Source of the DNA: Gordionus sp. m RMFG-2023
Lineage: Eukaryota; Nematomorpha; Gordioida; Chordodea; Parachordodidae
Reading direction: 5' to 3'
DNA length: 64,000 bases
Assembly (NCBI RefSeq): GCF_954871325.1
Contig: NC_088775.1
Coordinates: 81,817,561-81,881,560, forward strand
In this document: piece by piece, positions 11,096-23,479 of the stretch
How positions within the stretch are numbered: the first letter of the stretch is position 1
Layout of the letters: each line of letters starts with the position of its first letter
Made by a program: the position numbers and the translations under genes
The notes under the pieces: model-generated
The model's input: the letters and a program-made list of their open reading frames with translations, nothing else
What the model was told of the DNA's origin: nothing
Database searches by the model: none

Positions 11096-11945
11096 GTATT
11101 ATTATATATTTTTCAAACATTTTTAAATATATTAAAATTTATTATAATGAAAATTTAAATTATTATACCTTATATTGATAATAAACTATATTTTAACATT
11201 TAAATAAATATAAAAAAATACAAATAGATATCTTCATTTGATTCCTCTTTCAGCCATTATATTCCTATTTCAACTATTTTTATTGATCTATTGTAAGTCT
11301 TCAATTATATTAGAAGAGATTAGTTCTAGTGAGGATGCTATTATATAAATTATCTTATCATAACCTTAAGGGCCAAATAAGTAGAAACTATATTTGGTTC
11401 GGTTTCTTTTTTTTTGAGAAAATATATTGATAAAAAAATACAAATCTTGGCAAGATTCTTTCCCAAGATAAGAACAAATCCTTTTTTTTGTAATAAAGAG
11501 ATACCGGATGACGAGCTATCAAAAATTCTTCCAAAAAAAGAGGCGCATTTTTAGAAAAAGAAAAAATGCCTTATCAATTTCTGAAAACTAAAACCCTGTT
11601 TATGAAATATAATATATCTTTCCCATCCTCCGCACCTATTAAACGCGTGTTCAGTAGCCAAAAACAGTGTTGAGTGATAAATGATCTTAAAAACTTTGAA
11701 AAACAATTACCTATATAATCGTTATATAAAATAAATTATCAGAATATTTATAACATAATATATTAGTATTATTATATATACTGATTATTTATTTATTTGG
11801 ATCTTGGATCGATTAATAAAAATAAAGGAAAACAGTTTATTCAATCTTTTCACATATAACAGTTTGATACATTAAAATAAGTTTAGATAAAAAAAAATTT
11901 GTAGGTAACGGACGTTACTGTTTTTGCAAAGTAACCTTGAATTCA
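11096..11945. other. AT-rich spacer, no gene seen
   Basis: Sequence between the LINE and the MITE at 11946. There are no convincing exons on either strand. Confidence 0.35.
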
Positions 11946-12156
11946 CAGTGGCCCGTTTGCGATCGCGATTTAACAGCTGACAGTTTTGTATAATCTGTTT
12001 ATAAGATCATTTTTTCTTTATTAAAATCATTATTTCCTAGATTATTATTATGAATTTAATTAAAGATAAAATTAATATTTATAAATGAAAATTCATCTTA
12101 TTAACAGATTTTAAAAAACGATTAACTGTTAAATCCCCATCGCAATCGCGACACTA
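11946..12156. mobile_element. hAT-type MITE, 211 bp
   Basis: The left end CAGTGGCCCGTTTGCGATCG and the inverse of the right end (TAGTGTCGCGATTGCGATGG) are related. Both lead into GATTTAACAG on the inner side. The element is bounded by a perfect 8-bp duplication, TGAATTCA (11938-11945 and 12157-12164). That 8-mer is itself palindromic. There is no coding capacity. It sits just downstream of the protease gene. Confidence 0.75.
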
Positions 12157-12275
12157 TGAATTCAATTTGGGATTACTTTTTTAAATAACGTCGATAGCTC
12201 TATTATAAATTGATTTTTGTTATAATGAGTGGGTTTTTCATTCATATATTATATAAAATAAACAAAACAAAGAAT

Positions 12276-15200
12276 TTATATTATCGAGTTTTGTTGCTTG
12301 TAATCTCGTTTGTATTTAGCTATCTTAGGATTAATTTTAGAATTTATCCAGCTAAGATAAGATGTAAGACATGTATAAACCCCAGGCCTTAAGGGCTCGC
12401 CACACTCATAACCCCAAGATGCCACGCCAATCTGCTTGAAAATCGATTCATTGTTGTTGTTTTTAACTTTAACTACCAGTGGACCTCCAGAATCACCCTT
12501 GTTTTAATATAAATTACATATCCTTTTATAAAAATATATATATATATATATAACTTTAGATAATTACCAATTAAATCTTACCTAATTTGATCTCTTTAAA
12601 ATCTAGATGTTAATTTCTAGGAATCTATTTTTTTTTGCTGGACCAATTTTTTTTTGTAATCATTATAATGAGGTAAAGAGCGATTTCGATAATTTGAGCC
12701 TAAATATTCTGTCCCTTACATGTTCAAGCAAGACAACCTTTACTTTACATAGTATTTAAAAAAATCTAACATTCTTCTAAAAAAAATACACGAAAAATAA
12801 TTCTCTCCAGTAAATTTTTTTTTAATTCTCGAAAATAATCACCCCTCCTCCCTCCTTCTCAAACAAATTAAATTTAGGGTTTTTCCTCAGGGAATTTTTT
12901 CCCTTTACCATTAATTTTATGGTGTGATATTGTTAAATATTTTTATATAATATAATTATTACAGGATTTTTATTTATATAATTTAAAACATCCTTTTTTT
13001 CTTACAAGTTATAAGCTAAAAAGAGACCGTTATATAAAATAAAATAGTATAATTAATTATTATTAATTTTTCTAAATTAATTTTTAAAATAATAATTTAA
13101 GAGCCATATTAAAATACCTTTTTTTAAAAAATAAAGCTACAATAATTCTTAATGCTAACTGTGTCAATATTGATTAAAAAAATTGAAAGCTTCTTGTCTC
13201 ATTTTTTGGCTTGTTATTAAGACTATTTCAAGGCAGTTCATAGTTAATTTAAATTTAAGAAAAACTTAGTATTACAGCGCAACTATCCTTTTTGCCTCGT
13301 AAATAACCGGCGCATATATAAGATGTTTGAAAGTTCTCGTTATTGTACATCTTTCTACATTCAGTGTTGTTGACAATAGGTACAGTAGCCTTTCTCAATG
13401 TATTGGAGGTAGAGGATAAAACTATAAATTATGGAAAAATTTTTTTATATGATTTAAAGTTATCTTACAATTATTATTCCGATATTTTCCCCAACCGGCA
13501 ATGTAGCCCTCATAACCATGGTATTCATTGCAAGATTCATTGAAAGTTGGTAAACAAGCAAAATTGATCCGTCCTTCCCTATTTGGAATGAACACTTTAT
13601 CCAATTCGATAAGTGCTACAAAAGAATTATTTAATGATTATGTTTTAAAATATAATTTTAAAATCTGTTTATTTAAATTAATTTCAAAAGAAACTTATTA
13701 CTTTTTATAATAAATTTTTTGAAAATATTAAAGATTATACTCTATTATTTACTACCTATATCATTAAACAACTCTTCTAGATCAAAATTTTGGTGCAAAA
13801 TTATATTTTCGGCTGTGTAACGCCTTTCGTAATTGGTGTTCTTAGTGAGATCGAAAGCACCCAATAATATTTGATTGCGATTATCCCAACTATATTATAA
13901 AATAAATTATATAACGTAAGACTTTACTGTTTCAATTGTTTAATCTTAAAAGTATGAAATCAAGGTAAATAAGTTTTCTTATTATTTATAATTTAGGGAC
14001 ATTTCATTAAAGTTTAGAAAATATTTTAGCCGCATTAAAATCTAGGAACGACGCATGGCTTAGTCATGTTCCTTTGGTGTTTTTTTTAAAATACATAGAA
14101 TATATTATGTTATCGACAATGTGCATATTCAGACAATCTGTGTAGTATATCTCATAAAAATTGTCTGAAATTTATAAGGTACATCCCATCACTGTGGTAT
14201 CCACGATTTTCATAAAGGGGGAGGGGGAGGGGATTTTTTTAAATCATAAATTTATTGGACATTTTTAGATTTCCCTCTTTGAAAAACTTTGGTTAGATTA
14301 CATTTCTTTTTATTAACTTAAGATATTATTATGAAAACCACCTAATGGGTGAATGAGGGAATTTTCCGTGAATACATTTCAGGCAAAATCATTTAAAACA
14401 TGCCAAATAAATAATTTAAGTTGAAAAAATAACAAAATACTGTGCTGAGTGCGTTTTCCGAAATTTAAAGATCTGATTTGACCAAAAATGTTTTCCAATA
14501 TTATGTAAAATACATATATTCTATAAATTTCGGATAAATTGATCATCAACTTTTACGCTTTTAATTTATATTTTAAAATGGCGCTATGTTTTTCATAAGT
14601 ATGCTAGCTAAAACAAGTAATCAACTTGTTTATTTCTAGCCCTTTTTTGCCTGGTGTTCCTATATCGGAAACTTTATTTCTTTGGTCTGGAATAGTTTCT
14701 ATTTAGTATTTTAATTTAATTCCCCCCCCCCTTAGTTGACAGATCCTTTTTTACATATTTATTAGCTGTTAAATTTTATTTAAATATTTATTTTTAATAA
14801 TTCCTGATTTGTATTAAGTCCATTTTGTTAAAAAAAAATTGGTTAAATTATTTTTTTTAAAAATAATTTTTAGACATTATTTAATTAATAATATTTCTCA
14901 GTTTTTGTTTTTCTTAATTTACGTTGAATAATTAATTTTATATTTTAAGTTCCGATATTAGAGCACCGGGAACTCAAACGAGTTGTAATTATTTTTCAAT
15001 TTCTTGGAATATTGACTAATTTTTATCATAATTATATCATGCAATATTGTCTAATTTTTAATATAATTTTTAAATTTCATGCAATATTGTCTAATTTTTA
15101 AGATAATTTATAAATTTTAGAATATTATTAGACTTATGAAGTAAGAAATCACATAAATAATTATAAAATATATTATAATTATTTATTAAACATTTATTTA

Positions 15201-15864
15201 GCCATTATAACATTGAAAAATTGCTGTTATATTGGAGAATAAAGGTTTTCAAACAGCATCTATTTATTTTTAGCTATCTGGTGATAGAAATCATTAAATT
15301 ACACAATATCCCCAATTCTCTCTTTCTTCAAAGTCAATCACAGATTTATTTTAACCTGCAGAAAATTTAAGAAAATATTTTGATCATAAATTTTTCAGTT
15401 GCTATTTTATTTCTTGAAATACAGAAATAACCCTTAATTAGGGGGGGGGGGGGAGGTGACTTAAATCTTTAAATGAATTATAGTACAAAGTCCCAGAGAA
15501 TGTAAGGTATGATATAATGGATTATCGGAGTATTATATCTGGTATATATTTAATTTCGAATAACAAATTTTTACTTTTTCACGCAATGACCAGCAGTTAG
15601 TACAAATTTAGGATGTATCAAAGATCCATGACAAAATGGAGTTCCCCGATTGTTTAGGAAAACGGCCTATAATAAAATAATTTAATTAATAAATATAAAA
15701 TGTTTTACCATAGTTTAAATACTAAAGAGAAAATTCTTTAAAAGACAAATTGCAATTGAAAAATACCAAATTAAAATGATCCGTGAATGAAGCTGTTGAA
15801 CCCTTGACTATGCGAGGTTTGAGTCTTCGTTCCTTTGGATTCATCCCGCAATGATCTTTTAAAT
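12276..15864 (-). CDS. Trypsin-like serine protease (S1 family), six exons seen
   Basis: Secreted or zymogen-type endopeptidase, presumed to cut after Lys/Arg. Exons in transcript order: 15864-15767, 15666-15575, 13889-13756, 13615-13469, 13421-13276, 12497-12276 (stop TAA). All junctions are GT-AG and keep phase, giving 278 residues. The pre-activation segment [13 protein letters not shown] is followed by the activation site R-IVKG. Catalytic His lies in TAGHC, Asp in NDIAL (formed only across the 13756/13615 junction), Ser in GDSGGP. Asp189 is present (KKDSCAGDSGG), indicating trypsin specificity. [15 protein letters not shown] closes the pocket, and a 19-residue tail follows SWINSKI. The 5' end, with any signal peptide, is missing; a candidate upstream exon is at 18305-18364. 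The orthologue is not determinable. Confidence 0.9.
13890..15574 (-). other. Large intron of the serine protease gene
   Basis: 1685 bp of AT-rich intron between the His-bearing exon and the LGAFDL exon. It contains a poly-C run near 14725 and a poly-G run near 15440, plus words of the palindromic family noted at 3555-3790. No nested gene is seen. Confidence 0.6.
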
Positions 15865-18304
15865 CTAAAATTAAGCAGATATATAATTTTTTTTTTTTGT
15901 AATTTTTTTTTAGATATACTATTTTGTCTCAATTTAAAAAAAACGGCCACCTTAATTTTTTTCGATATATCATTATTTTAAAAAAATAAAAAAAAAATAT
16001 GAAGGCGTTAATATTTATATAGTATACAATCTTTTATGCATATTTTAAAAAAAATCATCTTCCATCTATCTCAGAATTATGACGTGATTAAAAAGTGACC
16101 GTTCCTATTTTTTTTTAAACTGGACACTTTTTAAAAAATTACGGTATATCAACGAAATCGAAAAAATTATAAGTGATTCAAGGATATTAAACAATTACTT
16201 GGTCATTCTTGAAAATGTTTTTACCTAATCGATTGGCCAGACACGGATTGGTCCGTGTAAAGCCCTTTTGAGATCCGATTCGCTCCAAAATAAATTTCAA
16301 ATCAAGATCTGAATCCGACCGAGTCGAGAAAAATTTCTGTACTAGTTCGAAAAAATTTCAAAAAATTCCCATCAGATCTATCCGACTTCAGTTGGATCTG
16401 ACTCTGATGGTCAGTGTAAGAACTCTAACTATTGAAATTGTTTTTAATAAACTATTTGCAATTGTAAACATATTGCTCAAATAATGCAATATTCTAAATT
16501 TTTGTTAATTTGTTCATTCCTACTCGTATAGAGGTGCTTCAAAGGGAGATCTTTGACCTTCCCGAAATTTTTTCCATTTAAAAACCTTATCTTAACTTAT
16601 AAAATAAGATTTTATTAAAATATTAAAAAAACTTATGTGATATTTTACTTGTATTGGGAAGTAGTGTTGTTAAACGGCTCGGCCGATTTTTAAAAATGGC
16701 TAACTCAATATTTTAACCCGAAAAAGATTGCCTGAACCTCAAGATTAGGCTAATAGATGTCTAAACCTTTATGCCATCTATGAACAAAATATTTAGGCTT
16801 GCATAATATTTTTTTGGATAAAATATTGAGCTCGCGGTTTTTAAAATCGGCTCAAATTGAGCCGTCTAACAACATTAAATGGAAGGATTCAGAAGATGAT
16901 TTATCCATTTTATAAGCTCTATGTTTCGCCTTTTTCAAAAGATCAAAATTATAATCTTCGATGAATAAAAAGATTGGACAATTATACATTTAAATTAGAC
17001 TTCCGAAAATAAGAATCAACTTAGTAAAGCGATTAACTAGAATTTAATGGAGAATAAAATAGCTAGTTAATAATTTCGTATTGAAAAAGAAAAAGAGAGG
17101 TTTAAACGGGCTGAAAAATTCCCTAAAAGTATAATTATAGACATTATATGACTAAAAAAGGTGGGGGGGGGGCTGGCTTTAAAGTTTGCATTGTTATTTT
17201 AAGCTGCCCAGAAATACTCCATTCAGTAGTTTATATCAACAAATAGGTCCTTTACCGCAGATGAATCGCTTTTCAAAATAAAAGAATAGGGCCCTATGTC
17301 ACTTATTATAATTCGCGAAAATTGAGTTATAAAATGAAGGTATTGGAAAAGGCAGATTTGCAGATAAATATTCAACATTAACTCTTTTTAGAATAATTCA
17401 GATCATTTATGCGAACAGTGACATAATCAAATCTTAAAGCTCATAAAAATAATTTATAAATGTGGTCGTCATTTTTTTGTTATATTTAAACATGTATTCC
17501 GATAGTTCTGAATTGGTTAAAGGAAAATAAAAACTTAAAAATTTTTTTTTATATAAATAAATTGTTGTATACTGCTATAACTTCCTCTTATAAACTCATC
17601 TAGAAAAATTATCAAATTGTCGGTTAGGATAAAACTGAAAATATTTTGAGGAAACTGTGAGACAAATTATGAGAGACAATTTTCCGAATTTTTTTAGGCA
17701 AATGATTTTGAGACTAGACAGAGAGCCAAATACTTAATAATATTTACTTAATTTGTTTGGCAAATAGGTGTTACAAAATAAAATGTTTATTATGGGTTTT
17801 TTTATCGTTTTAAAATTATATAGAAATAAAATAAAGAGTTTGCCATATTTTTAAAATATTAATATGTTTGGATCTATTTTTGTTCTAAAAATTAAATTAT
17901 TGTTCGCCTTAATAATTCAGAATTATACATGTTTATAACAATACTCAGTAATGTTCCCCAAAAATATAAATATTTAAATAATAAAACTATATACTATATT
18001 TCGCTTGATAAGATAATTTAATAAATATAACTCATGTTTTTAAATAAAAATTTTAAAGCCTCTTATTATTGGCGTGTAAGGGGTAAGAGAATAGGTTAAT
18101 CTAAACTCGACATTACTGACCCTGGTTAGGATTTCGTATGGGGAAATTATTTTATTTTATTTTGGATCAAAGGTTTTCAATTAAAGTTATTGTTTTATAT
18201 TTTATTTTTAAACTTTGCTGTCCTATCTTGCAAAGAATTTACATAATATGATAAACGTATAGTGTATTTCAATAAGCACTACAAAAAACAATAATGTAAT
18301 ATAC
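15865..18304. other. AT-rich stretch upstream of the protease exons
   Basis: Holds the MITE at 16662-16877, a GC-richer patch near 16215-16410 rich in GATCCGA/TCCGA words (an old repeat, with relatives near 2320-2430 and 29960-30120), and a poly-G run near 17163. If the exon at 18305-18364 is real, this whole stretch is one intron. Confidence 0.35.
16662..16877. mobile_element. hAT-like MITE sharing ends with the 5.5-kb palindrome
   Basis: It begins TAGTGTTGTTAAACGGCT and ends with the inverse GAGCCGTCTAACAACATTA. The 18-base left terminus is the same as that of the palindromic element at 44533. The flanking 8-mers TTGGGAAG and AATGGAAG agree only at their last five bases, so the insertion is old or the ends are eroded. 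There is no coding capacity. Confidence 0.7.
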
Positions 18305-18364
18305 CTTGTAATGCGATGGTTTTCCAAAATTGCTGCACATCTGAATACGGATTTAGGTACAATA
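18305..18364 (-). CDS. Possible upstream exon of the serine protease
   Basis: Between an acceptor (TATTTTTTAG) and a donor (GTATAT) on the minus strand lies a 60-base open stretch reading LYLNPYSDVQQFWKTIALQ. It ends in phase 1, which is the phase needed to join the CGMNPKERR exon at 15864. This would be part of the propeptide or an N-terminal domain. There is no recognisable motif, so the assignment rests on splice sites and phase only. Confidence 0.35.
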
Positions 18365-19587
18365 CTAAAAAATTGAAGAAAGTATTTTTATAAAAAAATT
18401 TTAGTTTTGTTTTTCTTTGGATTGGAATAACTCTTATCTCTTAAGCAGGCGATCTTTTTAAACTTTTATATAATGAAATCATTATGATCTTTATGCATAA
18501 AAAAATTTATAATAAATAAAATCACGATTGATCTTCAGAGATTTTTCACAAAATTTTGGGAGAAAAAAATTTCAAATGTTTATTTAAAGATTGTTGTTAA
18601 ACTCTGATTCATATTCATAAAATGCATTGTTTAAAAATTCAAAAATTTATATCAGGAGGATGTATCTAGAGGAAGGCTAATTAAGATTCCTCTCCCACCT
18701 TTACGACCCTATATGTGACTTAGTGAAAAATGAGCAGTAAATGATATCATTTTAAATTATTATTATTGATTTAAATATATGAGATATAGATAGATAGAAT
18801 AAATTTATTGGTCATAATTAATAAAATTTAGGTTATACCCCGGGGCGTTGTGTAAGGGAAAAGTGTAACGAACTGCACCAGAAAACACAGTATAATCATA
18901 TAAGGACGTTTTCCCAATCGAATATTTTCTGGATTGTTTGAATTATTGACATTTTATTTAGAGTCGTTAAGAAATCTTTTTTTTAAGTATAAATTATATA
19001 AGAATACGTATATCCTATCTATATTGTAAATATTAGAATTTCTTTTGTAATGGCAGCATACCACATTAATAAAACATCAAAATTGGCATTTTAAATTCTT
19101 TAACAAGAATAATAATTACAAATTTTATCTTACTAATTAATTCAGTTTGAACAATTTTTAAATATCTTTTTAAACCTTTCAAATGAAAGTTAAGTAGGAG
19201 ATTCATGACCTAAAGAAAAAACTTAATACTTTAAGGCATAGTTGTTAAGGAGCGGCGCTCCTGGAGAGCAGCTACATTTTCTCAAAAACAGCTGGAGCGC
19301 CCCTCTTTTTTAAAAATGAGGAGCGGGAGCGGGAGTAGCTCCTTTTAAGGTTGGAGCGGAAGAGCGCCGCTCCACCGCTCCTTTAAATTTAATATATAAA
19401 TTATATTATTTTTTAAATATTAATAAAATTTGTTATTTAAAATTTAATGAAAATAAAATTTTATTTTATTTAAATTTATTCATTATTAAATGTTGAGCCG
19501 AGTTTTTTATTGATTTTTCATCTAAGTCAATCTTTGTGGAATAAACAAAATATGTCTACAAATATGGCGGACGATATTATCTGAAAG

Positions 19588-19983
19588 TTGGGTAGGTATC
19601 TAATATGCCCAAATTCCACTAGGTGGAATTCGTATTATGAGTCTATGGTTTTGCTAGATAAAATATTAGATGAAAAACAAAAGGACCTTGATGAGTTGTG
19701 TGATAAACATGGGCTTATACGTTTTAACTCCCAAGAACATAAATTTATTAAAGAGTATAGTCAAGTAAATATTAATATAATCGTTATTTTAGTGAAATAA
19801 ATAAATTTTAGGTTATGGAGCCTATGAAAAAAGCTCTAAAAATCCTTGAAGGGGAACTTCATATGGACATGGGTTTCCTAAGTCCAACCATTTCTAAACT
19901 TATTTCAAAATTAAACGAATTAACAGATTTAGAGTTTTGCCAACCTCTTGTAAACTCTCTTTAAGCGGTATTAATAAAAGGTT
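19588..19983 (+). pseudogene. hAT transposase, middle fragment
   Basis: The frame contains NSTRWNSYYESMVLLDKIL, the stretch conserved in hAT transposases before the C-terminal domain. After KEYSQ a short intron of 47 bp (GTAAAT...TTTTAG, ending about 19811) leads to VMEPMKKALKILEGELHM and SPTISKLISKLNELTDL, then a stop interrupts the frame around 19962. The first codons of the transposase are missing. This copy cannot make a working enzyme. Confidence 0.75.
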
Positions 19984-20028
19984 TATAATAAAAAATAAAT
20001 TATATCTATTTAAATAACTTTATTGCAG

Positions 20029-20487
20029 ATTTTCAAATATTTATAATGATGATAATATCATTGCAGCGATTGTCCATCCTGCATTCAAATTGAATTGGGA
20101 ATGATAAAAAATCCAAAAAATATGGAACTAAAAGTCAGATTAATTAATTTTTTAAGGAAACAAATACCCGACGGAAAAATAGCTACTACTAGTTCACGGG
20201 AACCTTGCAATGATTTGGAAGATTTCTTTGGATTCCATGAAATTGATCACCATGAAGATAATATATTGGATAGATATTTTTTAAATAATGATAGCAAAAT
20301 TACTATTTTTGAACAATTCCCTGAATTAAAAAATATTTATATAAAATACAATACCCCGCTTCCCTCTAGTGCTCCTGTGGAGCGCCTATTTAGTATTGCA
20401 AAACAGGTCTTAGGGGAGAGGCGTGGGTGTTTGGTAGATTCTAATTTAGAAAATTTATTACTTTTAAAAGCTAATAAAAGATTATAA
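20029..20487 (+). pseudogene. hAT transposase C-terminal dimerisation domain
   Basis: After an acceptor near 20028 the reading SNIYNDDNIIAAIVHPAFKL appears, interrupted by a stop near 20101. A 130-codon frame (20095-20487) then follows, ending in PLPSSAPVERLFSIAKQVLG and NLENLLLLKANKRL. These are the hallmark blocks of the hAT dimerisation domain. The frame runs to a normal stop 201 bases before the element's right end. Confidence 0.85.
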
Positions 20488-20696
20488 ATATTTTGATATA
20501 TCATATAATATAAATAAAACGTTTTGATAAAAAAATATGATTTTGTTTCGTGTACCATCTAAAAAAATGAAAATCAAAGGAGCGGTTATGAAGCGGCACT
20601 CCATTAGTTGGAGCGGGAGCGCTCCTTTTAATAGGTAGTAGCGGGAGCGGGAGCTCGCTACTTTTAAAAAGGAGCGTTAACAACTCTGCTTTAAGG

Positions 20697-23479
20697 GGTG
20701 AGGGTGGGGGGAATAAATTTTTAAAAAACTATAACGACCCGGTCTGGGCTTAGCAAACAATAATTGGACCTGATCGGATAACTTGTGCAAAAATTCTTAA
20801 AGGGCCGAAACAGATCAGGCTTTTCAGACCTCTAGTTCGGGCCTCTATAACACCATGATTAATAATTGCAATTTTTAGAGGTAATAAAATAACTTATTTT
20901 TTCAATGTATTCATTATAAATTATTCCATATTTTGGCTTACAAAATATAATTTATTTATTTTTTTCAAAATATAAAAAATCGTTCTTATGGCAAATGATT
21001 AGGATATTATGCGTAGTTAGCAATTAAATTTATTATAGAGGGTTTTTTTTAAAAAAAATTTTTTTAACGAAAGGGCAGAATCGAACCTAAACAATTTAAT
21101 CAACTTAACTTTAAAAAAGGTTTATTAAAAACATGTGAAAGTAAAAATATTTAATATTTAAACATATAAGTTTTAAAATATATAAATATTTTAATCACTA
21201 CTTGAAATTTGTAAAGAATATCATAAATCATGCCGGGGCCATGGCTACAATGTTTTGAATTAAGATTACAAAAATTTCCAGAAGATTTAATTTATTTATT
21301 TTAAAAAATTGCTCTATACAAAAAAAATACCTTGAAAAATATATGATAAAATTTTATTTATTTTCTAAAATCTAAACTTGTTCAAATAAATTAACATTTG
21401 ATTAAATATATATTTTTTTTATTTCAAAAATATAACAAATAAAAATTTGATTTTTTTTAAACATACTTATTTTTATATTATATTTACCTGTAAAAATATA
21501 AATAAATATTTATTTCTGACTATATATATATATCTGAAATGAAACGAAAAACGTTTTATAATAAAAAAAAAAGGGATGAATATTTTGGGTTGTTTGTGTA
21601 CTACAGCCTCACTGGACGATAGTCATAAACATTACATAAGAATAATATTTTGGAGATGATAATATATAATTTAGAGGTCTTTAAAGCCCGACCGGTAATT
21701 TTTAAAAAATCCTTGTCCGATCTGCGGGCCGCATTATGTGGCTTTCGCACAGGCTAGATGTAGTTCTCCAGATCTCTTTTCGAATTTCATAACATATCCC
21801 TTTTTATTCCTTATTCATAAGCATAATAAGAAAAATAACCCTGATCAAAATAATTCAGAGTCACATAATATTTTCCACATATAATATGGACTCAGTTTAT
21901 CGAAAATACATAATTTTACTTGATATAATATCAAATCTTTAGTTTAGATTTCAAAATTAATATTTACAAAAGTGGTCATCTTAATTTTTTTTTCAGGGTA
22001 TACATTATTTTTTGATAAAAACAAAAAAGAGATGAAAGACCTATAAATTTTTTTTTTAATTTTTTTTTATTACTTTATAGTATAACAATCTTCTGCGTGA
22101 TAAAAAATTCTGAAACAATTTCCCTCCAGTCATTTTAGAATTATATTTATTACTAGGGCGTGATTCAATGGCAATTGTTTTTAAAAATCCATTTGCTATT
22201 ATAATAATTAAATATTTAACCTAATGTAACGTGATGTTGATATGATATTAAACGAACCAAAATTGGCTATGATAATAAAGCCCAATTTAAAGGAATGGCG
22301 GGGAAGTTTAGAGGTAAATTCTCATCCCCGCGACTGAGACATGCACGGTATCGAATTATAACAGACGGATATTTTTGTCTGAAACAAAATTCTTGCACCC
22401 TAAGTAAAAGAGAATAGGATTGAAGATTTGGAGTGATATGGGATTATATAGAAATGGCATAAAATTTGGTCGTTGTTTAATAAATTTCTATACATTGATG
22501 GTTGCTATATTTTACATAACTCATTTTTATCTACCATATATGTTGAAAGATTATATTGAAATTTTGCCCTTCGTAATCATGTAACCCCAGATAGTTATAC
22601 GGAAATTTCGTAGCCCGAAATTAGAAAAAAGTTAAAGGACACAAACCATATCAATTAGAATAAATATTTATTATTATTTTTTTTACTTTTATTTTATTTA
22701 TTTATTTTTTTTAAGAAATCGGCTATGTTTTTAAAGTTATTTTATCATTATTGGCAGATAAGATATTTTATTACCAATATTACGAAAACAGTTTAAGTAA
22801 ATATTTGTCCCTTTAAAATCGTGAAATATATTAATGAATGTTTTCTTTCAAATAATTTATATGATATATAAACAATAATGAAACAGGGCTGGAACCCATA
22901 CATAATTGGTTTGTCTCAAGATCAAAAATAATATGTCGTGGTTTCAACCATGTGCATACTGTATACTATAAATTTCAGACAATATTGTCAAAAAATTAGG
23001 GTTAACTTTTTATTGATATACAACATTTTATCGTAATTTAAAATTAAAATACTTTCAACTTTGTAGAGATTACTTGGAAGATATTTGAAAATCATGTTAT
23101 TTTTTTAAGATATCAATTCATGGTATCGTCAAAATGTTTTTTTACATCTAAATAAAAAGAAATTTTCGCTATCATTTCTTTTAAACATTTGTGTTTGTAA
23201 TTTATAATCTAAAAAAAAATCAAGGGTTATGCTTTTGAATATTATTTTCGATTTTCATTACCTTACAAAACCCTCATCTAGTAAGAATTTTCTTTCTAGG
23301 TAATATATTACAAACCTTTATTCTCACTTAATCAAATAAGATTTATAAAATAGTATAATAAAATGATTTAATGATTTAATGAGTTTAAATTTTTATTCTA
23401 ATTCATCGACACAGAATATGAAACAGGTTTAGTTAGATCGAATTATATTAATTGTAATTCTTTGTCTAAGGTAAAATCC
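20697..23479. other. AT-rich intergenic stretch with eroded repeats
   Basis: GC-richer patches near 20735-20850 (words such as GACCCGGTCTGGGC), 21680-21770 and 22290-22340 look like ends of old TIR elements, without complete partners. No coding exon, tRNA or rRNA is supported. Confidence 0.35.

Larger units (their letters stand above)
19237..20688 (+). mobile_element. hAT transposon with intact ends, internally deleted
   Basis: 1452 bp bounded by a perfect 8-bp target duplication CTTTAAGG (19229-19236 and 20689-20696). The ends CATAGTTGTTAAGGAGC and CAGAGTTGTTAACGCTCC (right end, inverted) are hAT-type terminal repeats. Just inside both ends are clusters of GGAGCG/CGCTCC words, the usual arrangement of subterminal transposase-binding sites. 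The interior carries the C-terminal part of a hAT transposase split by small introns and disturbed by at least two breaks. The zinc finger and most of the catalytic core are absent. It could still be moved by a related transposase. Confidence 0.92.

Noticed and set aside
13422-13604. Serine protease reading without the catalytic Asp (NSFVALIEL)
   Set aside because: The unspliced frame reads through intron sequence. Splicing 13756 to 13615 rebuilds NDIALIEL, so the Asp is present.
21060-21100. tRNA T-arm-like word (GGTTCGATTCTGCC on the minus strand)
   Set aside because: No matching acceptor stem, D arm or anticodon arm lies at the right distance.
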